NCBI GenBank assembly: GCA_002352215.1
Contig: DEIB01000038.1
Span: forward strand, 177,150-241,149
Source of the DNA: Chthonomonas sp. UBA2785
GTDB taxonomy: Bacteria; Armatimonadota; Fimbriimonadia; Fimbriimonadales; Fimbriimonadaceae
Direction: 5' to 3'
Length of the DNA stretch: 64,000 bases
Shown here: one piece after another, positions 27,508 to 36,222 of the stretch
Layout: each line of letters starts with the position of its first letter
How positions within the stretch are numbered: the stretch's first letter is position 1
Program-made: the position numbers and the translations under genes
Notes under the pieces: model-generated
What the model saw: the letters and a program-made list of their open reading frames with translations, nothing else
What the model was told of the DNA's origin: nothing
The model's database searches: none

Positions 27508-28226
27508 CTGCCTTCCACCGGGCCAAACGTGCCCCGGCTGGTGTACCAACGGTACAGCCCGAGTTTGAGTCGCCCTTGCTTAAACATCGCATCCCGCATG
27601 ACGGCCGCCTCAATTTCCGCCCGTTCTCGGTCGGCAAAGATGTAAATCCCGCGCCAATTGCCCGCATCCTCGCCCATGGGGCCAGCGGCGAGCAGAATCT
27701 CCTCCTTCGCCATGAGGTTGATGTTGGCCATATGCGCCTCACCCAATGCTTGGGAGGTCGCGGCATCAAGGGCAGGCAGGCCCTCCGGGCGATCCAGCTT
27801 GGCGAACCAGAGCGCTTCCAAATCCAGGAACTCACCCCCCGGGCGGAAGGTTTTGTCGCTGGCGTACCACGTCACAAATCGCGGCTTCAGCAAGCCTCGC
27901 TTGATCATCGGTTCGCTCGCCATCCATTCCTTGGGCTTGTCCACTTTCTCCGCGTCGAAGAACACCAGGCCGCGCATGGTCCCCGCTTCCTCCAGCGGCC
28001 CAATGGCGAGGGCTCGCTTTTGCTTTCGCAACCCTTCTAAGAACTCCAGGTGGTCCGCTTGGAGTTCGTTGAGCACCACCGATTCCACCAACGGCGCATT
28101 GGGGGCCGTTTCCAGGACGCACAGGATGTAGTTGCGCATCTTGAACTCAGGTTCTTGTGCGGACACCTTGTTCGGCACGGTCATGGCCAGCGCGGAGATT
28201 CCCGCCAGGATCAAAGACGCGATCAT
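27504..28226 (-). CDS. Secreted tandem YciI-like protein
   Basis: A 240-residue protein with a signal peptide (about 1-23) and two YciI-like ferredoxin-fold repeats. Repeat 1 starts NYILCVLETAPN and ends LKPRFVTWYASDKTF. Repeat 2 starts EALWFAKLDRPE and ends LKLGLYRWYTSRGTF. YciI proteins are usually about 95-residue cytoplasmic single domains that dimerise, so this is a fused, exported dimer. The catalytic His/Asp pair common in YciI is not evident. ATG 28226 is 6 nt after a perfect TATAAT. Confidence 0.78.
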   Translation of the reverse strand: MIASLILAGISALAMTVPNKVSAQEPEFKMRNYILCVLETAPNAPLVESVVLNELQADHLEFLEGLRKQKRALAIGPLEEAGTMRGLVFFDAEKVDKPKEWMASEPMIKRGLLKPRFVTWYASDKTFRPGGEFLDLEALWFAKLDRPEGLPALDAATSQALGEAHMANINLMAKEEILLAAGPMGEDAGNWRGIYIFADRERAEIEAAVMRDAMFKQGRLKLGLYRWYTSRGTFGPVEGS

Positions 28227-28232
28227 ATAGTG

Positions 28233-28241
28233 ATTATAACA
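28233..28241 (-). promoter_or_regulatory. Extended -10 (TGTTATAAT) of leaderless YciI transcript
   Basis: Minus-strand TGTTATAAT ends exactly 6 nt before ATG 28226, as at gcvT. No SD is present. A -35 is not obvious. Confidence 0.65.
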
Positions 28242-28261
28242 GCCCGTCCGAATCGCCGAGG

Positions 28262-28594
28262 CTAAGACGAGCCCTTGTCGAGGTCAACGACCTTCTTCTT
28301 CTCGTCCTTCACGTCGTCCGGATTGCCCTGGATCACGTCCACCCCCGGACCAGCCACTTTTTCCCAAGTTCCGGATTGCGCGCGCCGGAAGGTGCTGAGC
28401 CCGTGCTTGGCGGCCTTGTCGGCGCTGGCGTCCTTGGCCATCTTGATCTGCACCTGGCTCACCACCCGCTTGCACGGCTTGTGGCAAAAGGGGCATTCGG
28501 TGAGTGCCTCTTCGTTTACACTTTGAAGCACGCCAAAGGGCGACGGGCACATCGGGCACTCGTCGTCAATCAGTTCGTACTCGTAAATCGGCAT
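28262..28594 (-). CDS. FmdB-type zinc ribbon protein
   Basis: A 110-residue putative regulatory protein. It starts MPIYEYEL, the FmdB family start, followed by a zinc ribbon with CPMC (13-16) and CPFC (34-37). The remaining half is charged and disordered, ending in a Lys/Asp-rich tail. FmdB proteins are named from a formamidase operon and their function is unproven. A strong GGAGG lies 8 nt before the ATG, which shares the CATG at 28592-28595 with the divergent udgB start. Confidence 0.85.
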   Translation of the reverse strand: MPIYEYELIDDECPMCPSPFGVLQSVNEEALTECPFCHKPCKRVVSQVQIKMAKDASADKAAKHGLSTFRRAQSGTWEKVAGPGVDVIQGNPDDVKDEKKKVVDLDKGSS

Positions 28595-29267
28595 GAAGGA
28601 CCTCCACTCATTTGACGCATTGAACGCTGATATTGTGGCGTGTCGGGCCTGCCCACGCTTGGTGGAGTGGCGAGAAACCGTGGCCCAGGTGAAGCGGCGG
28701 GCCTACAAGGACGAAACCTATTGGGGGCGGCCGGTGCCCAACTTCGGTGACCCCGAGGCCACCGGACTCATCGTCGGCCTGGCTCCGGCGGCCCACGGCG
28801 CGAACCGCACGGGGCGGATGTTTACCGGCGACCGCAGCGGCGATTGGCTTTACCGGGCGATGCACCGGGCCGGTTTGGCCTCGCAACCTCATTCAACGCA
28901 CGCCAACGATGGGCTGCAACTTCACGGCGTGATGATTACGGCCATGAACCACTGTGCCCCGCCCGCGAACAAACCCACGCCCGAGGAGATGCGCACCTGC
29001 CACCCCTTTATGCTTCAAACGCTGGCCTTGCGGCCGTGGCACGCTATCCTGTGCCTGGGTTCCCTGGCCTGGGAGAGCACCTGGCGCACCCTGGGCGCGC
29101 GTCCGCCGGTCAAATTTGGGCATGGCGCGCACGCCCCGCACGGCGAGCTCACCGTGCTGGCCAGCTACCACCCCAGCCAGCAGAACACGCAAACCGGCAC
29201 CCTCACCGAGCCGATGCTCGATGAGGTGATGAAGGAATTTGCCCGCCTGGTGAGCCGAGCTGACTAG
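28593..29267 (+). CDS. Family 5 uracil-DNA glycosylase (UdgB)
   Basis: A 224-residue iron-sulfur uracil-DNA glycosylase. The UdgB signature [19 protein letters not shown] lies at 62-80 and the leucine-loop region is [13 protein letters not shown] near the C-terminus. Cys17, Cys20, Cys121 and Cys136 fit the 4Fe-4S cluster ligands. It removes uracil and other deaminated bases. The ATG at 28593 overlaps the divergent fmdB start; TTG 28620 would give the conserved [12 protein letters not shown] start. No SD precedes either. It ends in a CTAG shared with the convergent protease gene. Confidence 0.92.
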   Translation: MKDLHSFDALNADIVACRACPRLVEWRETVAQVKRRAYKDETYWGRPVPNFGDPEATGLIVGLAPAAHGANRTGRMFTGDRSGDWLYRAMHRAGLASQPHSTHANDGLQLHGVMITAMNHCAPPANKPTPEEMRTCHPFMLQTLALRPWHAILCLGSLAWESTWRTLGARPPVKFGHGAHAPHGELTVLASYHPSQQNTQTGTLTEPMLDEVMKEFARLVSRAD

Positions 29268-30457
29268 AGCGTCTGGTTGACCAGCAGTTCGCGCTTGAAG
29301 GTCAAACGCTGGAGCGAACCGCCCCGGGAGAGGTCCACCAAGACCTCGCTTCCCGGTTCCCCTCGGAGCAGGTCGTTGATCTGTCGCCAGCCCAGGGTGG
29401 AGACATCGCGGCCGTTGATGCCGATGACTTGATCGCCCCGCTTCACGCCCATACGCTCGGCCGGCGAGTTCGGGATCACGTTCCAAATCACGATCCGCTT
29501 GGCGTTGCGGTCGTAGTACGACATCATCCCCACGTCACCTTCCTGCTCATCCGCCGTCTTGCCGCTGAAGTTCTCCAACCACACGTGGCGGCGCGGGATG
29601 TCCACAATCACGTTGAAGTTCTTGAGGAACCCGTAGCCCACGGTGCCGTCGCTTTCGGCGGAGCTGCTGGGCAGGTCGATGATGTTCCACACGCTCTGCT
29701 CCACCGGCACGCCGAAGATCGTGAGGTCCTTCATCATGATGTCCCAGCTGGCCACGGGGCCACTGGCCACGAAGCTAAACCGCTGGAACGAGGGCGTGGT
29801 GCCGGGTTGCCAGAGCTTGATGCGCTCCAGAACGTCCTTGTGCGTGGTGGCATAGAACCCGTTGCCGGTGTCGAGGGCCAGGTTCATACGCTCGCCGTTG
29901 CCCGTCTCCACTCGCAGTTCAATCGAATCATTGCCCGCAGGCAACATCTTCACCAAAAAGGTCTTCTTGTTGTCCGGCGTCTTAGTGCGGATGTCGAACG
30001 ACTTGGGATAGAACACAAACTCCTTGCGCTCAAAGTTGATCTCCATCGGCCCCTGGGTGAACGGCGCCAAGCCCAGGATGCCGTCGCAGCGCATGCCGTA
30101 CGACTCGGTGTAGTCCCCGCCCATCTGCACGATCTCCCCGTCCGGCGGGCTGAGCTTCTCCGCGCCCAGTTCCAGCAGGTTCAGCTTCACCGTTTTGGCC
30201 TGGAACTGCCCCACAAAGTCGCGGAGCGTCATGGTGCCGCTCGCCGGGCCGACGTTCACGTGCTCGCCGAGCTTGATATGCCCAGAGAAGCCGGAGTCAA
30301 ACATGAGAGCGACCGGGCGGCCGTTGACTTTGGCGTCCACGATAATGGCGCTGTCGGCAGTACGGAAAGGAACCCGGATGGGAGCGGTCTGCGCGTTGAT
30401 GCCCGAGGGGCTGGACGCAGATCCGGCCGAGGCGAGAAGAATTCCGAGGGAGAGCAT
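29264..30457 (-). CDS. Exported retropepsin-like aspartyl protease with PDZ domain
   Basis: A 397-residue protein with a signal peptide (about 1-23). Two retropepsin-like half-domains each carry a D(S/T)G motif: LMFDSGFSG (about 51-59) and LALDTGNG (near 190). A C-terminal PDZ domain (about 305-390) begins near [20 protein letters not shown]. Paired half-sites in one chain give a complete pepsin-like active site; the PDZ probably binds substrate tails. The role may be envelope protein turnover. No SD is visible before ATG 30457. Confidence 0.82.
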   Translation of the reverse strand: MLSLGILLASAGSASSPSGINAQTAPIRVPFRTADSAIIVDAKVNGRPVALMFDSGFSGHIKLGEHVNVGPASGTMTLRDFVGQFQAKTVKLNLLELGAEKLSPPDGEIVQMGGDYTESYGMRCDGILGLAPFTQGPMEINFERKEFVFYPKSFDIRTKTPDNKKTFLVKMLPAGNDSIELRVETGNGERMNLALDTGNGFYATTHKDVLERIKLWQPGTTPSFQRFSFVASGPVASWDIMMKDLTIFGVPVEQSVWNIIDLPSSSAESDGTVGYGFLKNFNVIVDIPRRHVWLENFSGKTADEQEGDVGMMSYYDRNAKRIVIWNVIPNSPAERMGVKRGDQVIGINGRDVSTLGWRQINDLLRGEPGSEVLVDLSRGGSLQRLTFKRELLVNQTL

Positions 30458-30488
30458 GGTGGTTTAGACGAGCGGGGTCCCCTTACGG

Positions 30489-30517
30489 TTGCCAGGGACG
30501 CTTGGTTTCTGTATACT
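30489..30517 (+). promoter_or_regulatory. Sigma-70-type promoter of the liv operon
   Basis: TTGCCA (30489-30494), a 17-nt spacer and TATACT (30512-30517) form the best -35/-10 pair seen in the window. Transcription would start near 30524, giving a leader of about 48 nt before livK. Confidence 0.75.
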
Positions 30518-30571
30518 CCATCGGCACAGCTGAGGGTTTCCTTAGCTCGCAACGTAAGGTTGGGCATTGTC

Positions 30572-31897
30572 ATGACGCATACAACGCAAAAATGGTCCCT
30601 CGGGTTTGTGGCGGCTTTCGCCGCTGTAGCCCTGTCTGCTTGCAACTCGAGCACTCCGGCCCCCACCGATGGCGGCACGACTCCCTCCGGTGGCGGCACC
30701 ACCGAAGGCGGCACGACGACTTCGGCCCGACCGGCCCCCTCCAAGGCTCCGTTCACCGTGAAGGAAGGCGAAGTCATCCGCATCGGCCTCGTTGCCAGCC
30801 GCCAAGGCGAACTTCGACCCTGGGGTGAAGACAGCAGCAACGGCGCGGCCCTGGCCATGGCCGAACTGGCCGCCGACACCGCCGACGGTGACCCCAACAA
30901 GCTGATCATCGAAGGTCACGAGATTCAACTCGTGGTGCAAGACAGCAACAGCGACCCGGTGCAAGGCAAGAACGCGGCCGAGCAACTCGTGAACCAGGGC
31001 GTCATCGGCCTGATCGGTGAAGTCGCCAGCGGCATCACCGCCACCATTTCGGACGTCGCCTTCAGCAACAGCCTTCCGCTGGTTGCCGTGGGTGCCACCC
31101 GCACCGACCTGAGCGCCAAGGGCAGCCACTTCTTCCGCGTGTGCTACACGGACGCCCTGCAAGGCCCCGTGATGGCGAAGTTCGCCTACGAAGACCTCGG
31201 CCTGCGCAAGATGGCCATGTTCACCGACAAGGCGCAGCCGTACTCCACGGGTCTCAGCGAAAGCTTCTCCGCGAAGTTCAAGGAACTGGGCGGCGAAATC
31301 GTGGACGAGCAGTTCTACCAAACCAAGGACACGCAATTTGCCGGTCCGATTGCCAACACCAAGGCCAAGAACCCGGACGGCATCTTCCTGAGCGGCTACT
31401 TCAACGAAGTCGGCCCCTTGGCCCGCCAAATCCGCGAAGCCGGCATGACCACGCAGCCCCTGCTGGGTGGCGACGGCTGGGATAGCGACCAACTGCTGAC
31501 GAGCGGCGGCGACGCCATCGTGGGTGGTTACTTCTGCAACCACTACAACAGCCTGGAAGACCGACCGGAAGTCAAGACGTTCCTCGACGCTTGGAAGAAG
31601 AAGTACAACGCCAACCCGGGTACCACCATGGGCGCCCTTGGCTACGACTCGACCAAGCTGATGGTGGACGCGGTGAAGCGCGCGATCATGGAAGCCAAGG
31701 CGGCCAACAAGCCGGTGGATTCGATGATGGTCATCAACGCTCTGGAGAACACGGAGAACTTCCCCGGCGTCAGTGGCGCGATCACGCTCAAGGGCCGCAA
31801 TGGCGACCCCGCCAAGCGCGCGCTGGTGGTTGAAGTCACGAAGGAAGGCCAAAAGTTCGCCAAGGCGTTCGAAGCCGACGCCGTGATGGCCAAGTAA
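30572..31897 (+). CDS. livK: Branched-chain amino acid ABC transporter, binding lipoprotein
   Basis: A 441-residue type-I periplasmic-binding protein. The signal ends in a lipobox (ALSAC, Cys near residue 24), followed by a Gly/Thr/Pro-rich linker (about 26-58) and the Leu/Ile/Val-binding fold: IRIGLVASRQGELRPWGEDS, VQGKNAAEQLVNQGVIGLIG, and GYDSTKLMVDAVKRA near the end. I set the start at ATG 30572, where the lipoprotein signal begins; the open frame further upstream is antisense to the protease. The ligand could be an amino acid, an amide or urea. First gene of livKHMG. Confidence 0.92.
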   Translation: MTHTTQKWSLGFVAAFAAVALSACNSSTPAPTDGGTTPSGGGTTEGGTTTSARPAPSKAPFTVKEGEVIRIGLVASRQGELRPWGEDSSNGAALAMAELAADTADGDPNKLIIEGHEIQLVVQDSNSDPVQGKNAAEQLVNQGVIGLIGEVASGITATISDVAFSNSLPLVAVGATRTDLSAKGSHFFRVCYTDALQGPVMAKFAYEDLGLRKMAMFTDKAQPYSTGLSESFSAKFKELGGEIVDEQFYQTKDTQFAGPIANTKAKNPDGIFLSGYFNEVGPLARQIREAGMTTQPLLGGDGWDSDQLLTSGGDAIVGGYFCNHYNSLEDRPEVKTFLDAWKKKYNANPGTTMGALGYDSTKLMVDAVKRAIMEAKAANKPVDSMMVINALENTENFPGVSGAITLKGRNGDPAKRALVVEVTKEGQKFAKAFEADAVMAK

Positions 31898-31904
31898 CCG
31901 CCGA

Positions 31905-33086
31905 ATGATGAGCGGCCTCCCGCTGTGGGCAGATCTGAGTTTCTCAGTTCTGCCCCAGCAGCTAGTGAACGGACTCTTGCTCGGGGCAATTTACGCCCTG
32001 ATCGCGCTGGGCTACACCATGGTGTACGGGGTACTCCGGCTGATCAACTTCGCCCACGGTGAAGTGTATATGCTGGGTGGCTACGTCGCCCTGTTCATCT
32101 CGTGGCAGTTCGGCTTCACGCAAGATGCGTTGATGCAGAACTCCACCCGAGAAGGGTCATTGCTTCTCCTCGGTCTCATGCTGATTGCCAGCATGTTGAT
32201 CTGCGGCTTTATTGGGCTGCTCATCGAATTCTTAGCCTATCGCCCGATGCGGAACCAACCCCGCATCGCGGCCCTCATTACGGCCATCGGGGTTTCTTTG
32301 CTCTTGCAATACGCTGGGGCGCTTTTCCTCCCGAATTCTCCGCCGCCCTCGATCTCCGAAAAGGTGAATCCCTACCGTGGCGAGTGGCGCATCACTCTGA
32401 GCCAGCCCAGCGGCGAATCCGTGGCCGCGCTTGCGGCCGCCAAAGCCACGCTTGACCAGCGCACCCGCGAGTTCGATGAACAGATTAAGCAGGAGCGGAG
32501 CAAGTTCGACCTCAGTCCGGCCGGCGTGGCCATCCGCGACCAGAAGAACCAGGCCGACCAAGAGTTCAACCGAGCGCAGACTATCGTCAACGGTCAGAAG
32601 AGCGAAATCGTATTGCCGCGCGGCCAGGTGGTGATGTTCATCACTTCCATCCTGCTGATGCTTGGCCTCAACTTGCTGGTCAACTTCACCAAAATGGGGC
32701 GCGCCATGCGGGCGGCCAGCCACGACTTTGACACCGCCTCTCTCATGGGGATAAACGTCAACAAGGTCGTTACCCTCACCTTCTTCATCGGCTCTGCGCT
32801 GGCTGGCGCGGGCGCGATGATGAACACCACGTTCCTCGGTACCCCAATGACCACTTTCTCCGGTGTGCAACCGGGCGTCAAGGCGTTCGTCGCCGCCGTT
32901 CTTGGCGGCATTGGCAGCATTCCCGGCGCGGTGCTGGGTGGCCTGCTGATGGGTATGGCCGAAACCCTCGTGGTGTGGCTGGGTTATGGCTCGTACCGCG
33001 ATGCGGTGGCCTTCGTCATCCTCATTCTCGTTTTGCTGTTCCGCCCCGGCGGAATCATGGGTTCAGCCGCGGTGGAGAAGGTCTAA
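31905..33086 (+). CDS. livH: Branched-chain amino acid ABC permease LivH, with charged insertion
   Basis: A 393-residue permease; the family is usually about 290-310. Conserved blocks are NGLLLGAIYALIALGYTMVYGVLRLINFAHG (positions 22-52), GRAMRAASHDFDTASLMGINVN and the C-terminal FRPGGIMG. Between about residues 145 and 236, after a membrane helix, there is an extra hydrophilic segment with heptad-like charge (TLDQRTREFDEQIKQERSKF, QKNQADQEFNRAQTIVNGQK). That should form a helical hairpin outside the membrane. It starts 7 nt after livK and abuts livM. Confidence 0.9.
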   Translation: MMSGLPLWADLSFSVLPQQLVNGLLLGAIYALIALGYTMVYGVLRLINFAHGEVYMLGGYVALFISWQFGFTQDALMQNSTREGSLLLLGLMLIASMLICGFIGLLIEFLAYRPMRNQPRIAALITAIGVSLLLQYAGALFLPNSPPPSISEKVNPYRGEWRITLSQPSGESVAALAAAKATLDQRTREFDEQIKQERSKFDLSPAGVAIRDQKNQADQEFNRAQTIVNGQKSEIVLPRGQVVMFITSILLMLGLNLLVNFTKMGRAMRAASHDFDTASLMGINVNKVVTLTFFIGSALAGAGAMMNTTFLGTPMTTFSGVQPGVKAFVAAVLGGIGSIPGAVLGGLLMGMAETLVVWLGYGSYRDAVAFVILILVLLFRPGGIMGSAAVEKV

Positions 33087-34301
33087 ATGACGGGCATTTC
33101 CAATTCGTTCTGGCCGGTGCGCCTTGCCTCCGTCGTGGGGGTGGTGGCCCTTTGCTTTGCCCTGGACCGCGTGGTGCTGGCCGCAGCCCCCGCGCAGTAC
33201 CGGCTGCTCATCCTGGCTTCCCTCTTCGTGATCCTCGCGGTCAGCCTCAACCTCATCAACGGGATTACCGGGCAGTTCTCCATCGGCCACGCGGCCTTTG
33301 CGATGATCGGCGCTTACACGGCGGGCACCCTTAGCAAGAATCCCACTTTCGCCAATATGCCGCCGGCCCAGCTCTTGGCGGTAATGACTTTGATCGGGGC
33401 GCTAACGGCGGCGACGTTTGGGTTCATCGTTGGCTTGCCTTCCCTGCGCTTGCGGGGTGACTATCTGGCCATTGTCACGCTTGGTTTCGGCGAAATCATC
33501 CGCATCGTCACCAATGCCACCGAATCTCTCGGCGGCTCGTACGGCATGCCGGTAGCCCCTAAGGTTCAACTTTTGTGGTGGTCACTCCTGATGATGGCCG
33601 TCTGCATTGCACTTTGCCGCAATCTGCTAAAGACCACCCACGGTCTCACCTTCCTCGCCGTGCGCGAAGATGAAGTGGCGGGCCTGGCCATGGGCGTCAA
33701 CGTGACCATGACCAAGGTAGTGGCATTCGTCATCGGCGCGGCCTTTGCGGGGGCGGCAGGGGCGATTCTTGCCCACACCGAGGCCTTCATCAGCCCGCGC
33801 ACGTTCCCCATGGAAATGAGCTTCATCATTCTCACCATGGTGGTGCTCGGTGGCACTGGTTCCATCACGGGATCGGCATTGGCGGCCGTGGTATTGTTCG
33901 CGATTCCCGAATACCTGCGCACCCTCACCGACGCGCAAGGCAAGGCGTACGAAATGAACGCGGGCCTCTTCATGGGAGTCCTCATTGGCATCATGATCGC
34001 CGTGGCGGCCAGCAAGTGGATCCAAACCAACGTCCACGAAAAGGGCAAGAAGCTGGGCTTCTATGCCGGTGCGTGGTTGGCAGTGATCCCGCTGGGCTTC
34101 CTGTTCCAGACCATTCTGCACCTCTCGCCCACGCTCAAGCAGTTGTCGTTTGGGATCGATATCCTGCGCTACGCCGTCTTTGCGGTCGTGCTCATCGCGC
34201 TCATGTTGCTGCGGCCCCAGGGCATCTTTGGCCACCACGAGATTGGTTGGCATTGGTTCCGCAAGCGGCCCGCAGGCGCCACGGAAGGAGGGGCTGCGTG
34301 A
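33087..34301 (+). CDS. livM: Branched-chain amino acid ABC permease LivM
   Basis: A 404-residue permease with about ten membrane helices. Landmarks are the GITGQFSIGHAAFAMIGAYT block (about residues 54-74), GLPSLRLRGDYLAIVTLGFGEI, and the EAA-like loop THGLTFLAVREDEVAGLAMG. The C-terminus ends RPQGIFGHHEIGW. The start codon follows the livH stop with no gap; the end overlaps livG by GTGA (34298-34301). It works with LivH as the transmembrane channel. Confidence 0.93.
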   Translation: MTGISNSFWPVRLASVVGVVALCFALDRVVLAAAPAQYRLLILASLFVILAVSLNLINGITGQFSIGHAAFAMIGAYTAGTLSKNPTFANMPPAQLLAVMTLIGALTAATFGFIVGLPSLRLRGDYLAIVTLGFGEIIRIVTNATESLGGSYGMPVAPKVQLLWWSLLMMAVCIALCRNLLKTTHGLTFLAVREDEVAGLAMGVNVTMTKVVAFVIGAAFAGAAGAILAHTEAFISPRTFPMEMSFIILTMVVLGGTGSITGSALAAVVLFAIPEYLRTLTDAQGKAYEMNAGLFMGVLIGIMIAVAASKWIQTNVHEKGKKLGFYAGAWLAVIPLGFLFQTILHLSPTLKQLSFGIDILRYAVFAVVLIALMLLRPQGIFGHHEIGWHWFRKRPAGATEGGAA

Positions 34302-35074
34302 GCGAAGCGCAACCGATCCTGCGGCTGGACGAAGCGACGATCAAGTTCGGCGGCCTCACGGCTGTGAACAAGGTCTCCTTTGAACTCAATCGCGGCGACA
34401 TCTTCGGCCTCATCGGCCCCAACGGCGCCGGAAAGACCACGTGCTTTAACCTCATTACCGGGGTCTACAAGCCGACCAGCGGGGAGATCTACTTCCAAGG
34501 TCAGCCCATTGGCGGCCTCGCTCCCAACAAGATCGCCACACGTGGGATCTGCCGCACCTTCCAGAACATTCGTCTCTTTAGCGCGCTCAGCAGCGTAGAG
34601 AACGTGATGATTGGGGCGCACTTGCGCCACAAGGTGCCCCTGGTGGGGGCCTTGATGCTCTCCGCCAAGTCGGTGGCCGAAACCAGCGCCCTGCGCGAGC
34701 ACGCCATGCATTTGCTGGAACTGGTGAACCTGGCGGACTACGCCAACCACCGCAGTGCCGATATGAGCTACGGCAAGCAGCGCCGGCTAGAAATTGCCCG
34801 CGCCCTCGCCACCGACCCGGAACTCATCCTGCTGGACGAGCCCGCGGCCGGGATGAACCCTCAAGAAAAGGAAGAGCTGCTCTACACGGTGCGCCGGATC
34901 CGGGATGAACTGAACAAGACGGTCTTGGTTATCGAGCACGATATGCGCTTCGTGATGGGCCTGTGCGAGCGGATTGTGGTGCTGGACCACGGCGAAGAAA
35001 TCGCGCAAGGACCGCCCGACGCCATTCGAAACAACCCGAAAGTCATTGAGGCTTATCTGGGTGAGCCCGCTTAA
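34298..35074 (+). CDS. livG: Branched-chain amino acid ABC ATPase LivG
   Basis: A 258-residue ATPase. Walker A is GPNGAGKTT, the signature is MSYGKQRRLEIARALA, Walker B is ELILLDEPAAGMNP, and the switch His is in VIEHDMRFVM. The AAGMNP segment is typical of LivG rather than LivF. The start GTG 34298 sits behind GGAAGGAGG. Known systems of this class need a second ATPase, LivF, normally next in line; here the next gene is a lipoprotein that overlaps by 14 nt. Confidence 0.93.
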   Translation: MSEAQPILRLDEATIKFGGLTAVNKVSFELNRGDIFGLIGPNGAGKTTCFNLITGVYKPTSGEIYFQGQPIGGLAPNKIATRGICRTFQNIRLFSALSSVENVMIGAHLRHKVPLVGALMLSAKSVAETSALREHAMHLLELVNLADYANHRSADMSYGKQRRLEIARALATDPELILLDEPAAGMNPQEKEELLYTVRRIRDELNKTVLVIEHDMRFVMGLCERIVVLDHGEEIAQGPPDAIRNNPKVIEAYLGEPA

Positions 35075-36077
35075 GCTGACTCCTCTCGCATTGTGCGCGG
35101 TGGTCTTGGCCACCGCCTGCACAACGCCGGTAAAGACTTCGCCGCGCCTCAAAGAGTCCGGGTTTTCCGCCGCCGAGATCGAAGTCGCACCGGATTTGGA
35201 GAAGAAGTTCGTTCAAGCCCAGAACCGCATGGCCATCCAGACCTTGGCCGCGTTGGTGAAGGCGCAAAGCGAACCTGCCCCCCTGATGGTAGCGCACGAT
35301 TCCGCCCTGCGGGTGCTGGGAGCCCTGCTGCGCGCCTCCGACGGGCCAACCTACACCAAGCTCTCACAATGCCTCCTCATCCCGGAGAAGGACGACCTGA
35401 CGTACCATGTGGTTTTGCGCCGCCGTCTGGCCGCCCTGAATCATCTCGACAACTACCAACACGGGGCGGGTATCTGGATGGTGTGGCCCGTTTCGCCGAA
35501 TAGCGGGTACGTCAACGAGATGAACAAGTATCTCGAGGTGGATGTTTACCGGCTCGGCAGCGCTCGGATCGGTGCGCGAAAGGAACTGGATCGCTGGGCC
35601 AAAGTGAGGGATGAAGCCTTCCCGAGCCCCTTTGCCAGCTTGGGGGCGCAAGATGCCATCATCGCGGCGTCTCTGGCGCGGGTTCAGGTGGGAGAAGCCA
35701 AGTCAACATCGAATCCAGAAATCGGGGTGGCCGAAGGCGGGCCGGACCTGCAATGGGTGTTCTCGCGCATGCCGCTCGATGACCCCACCGCATTGCCCAC
35801 CGGTACGGAGACAAGCTACGCCGTCCCTTGGCCTGAAGACACGGCCATCCTAACTGACCTCGAACAGAACTACAAGGCACTGGGATGGGATTTCCTTTTG
35901 GGCGCGAACGATTTCCGGGGTATCAACCAAGAGTTGAACCGCAACAGTTCGCTTGATGGTTTCAAAAGCGTGGTGGTTGGGGATTGGCAGTTAAGCACCG
36001 GACCCCGTACATTTGCTTACTTGATTCACAAGCCAACCCGGGCCATCATCGTTACGGCTTATCTTCCCGCTCGGTAG
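35061..36077 (+). CDS. Serpin-like lipoprotein (tentative)
   Basis: A 338-residue predicted lipoprotein; GTG 35061 opens a signal with lipobox LATAC. The rest resembles a divergent serpin: a first helix RMAIQTLAALVKAQ, then SALRVLGALLRASDGPTYTK (serpins have an L..GA.G.T pattern), GIWMVWPVSPNSGYVNEMNK (strand 6B-3A region) and RTFAYLIHKPTRAIIVTAYL near the C-terminus (serpin F.F.I...T..I...G pattern). No reactive-centre hinge is clear, so inhibitory activity is doubtful. Translation overlaps livG, so it is co-expressed with the transporter. This call is inference from pattern. Confidence 0.5.
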   Translation: MSPLKLTPLALCAVVLATACTTPVKTSPRLKESGFSAAEIEVAPDLEKKFVQAQNRMAIQTLAALVKAQSEPAPLMVAHDSALRVLGALLRASDGPTYTKLSQCLLIPEKDDLTYHVVLRRRLAALNHLDNYQHGAGIWMVWPVSPNSGYVNEMNKYLEVDVYRLGSARIGARKELDRWAKVRDEAFPSPFASLGAQDAIIAASLARVQVGEAKSTSNPEIGVAEGGPDLQWVFSRMPLDDPTALPTGTETSYAVPWPEDTAILTDLEQNYKALGWDFLLGANDFRGINQELNRNSSLDGFKSVVVGDWQLSTGPRTFAYLIHKPTRAIIVTAYLPAR

Positions 36078-36175
36078 CCATTGATCGCACCCAAGCGAAC
36101 ATACTAGACTTACTCCGTATTGTTACGGGTTTCCTCCACCGTAAGTTCAAGATCACTCCCCTAGCGCCCTTTCCA

Positions 36176-36191
36176 TTGGCATAATTTGTGC
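36176..36191 (+). promoter_or_regulatory. Possible sigma-54 promoter before the PEP-CTERM gene
   Basis: TTGGCATAATTTGTGC has GG at 36178-36179 and GC at 36190-36191 with exactly 10 nt between, the -24/-12 hallmark. The start codon is 32 nt downstream. PEP-CTERM genes in several proteobacteria are RpoN-dependent. One isolated match can arise by chance. Confidence 0.35.
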
Positions 36192-36222
36192 GTCTCAGTT
36201 GTTGCAACCGGGAGTCACTATC

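Noticed and set aside
29429..30571. Upstream extension of the livK frame
   Set aside because: It is antisense to the aspartyl protease, and the lipoprotein signal and promoter both place the livK start at 30572.
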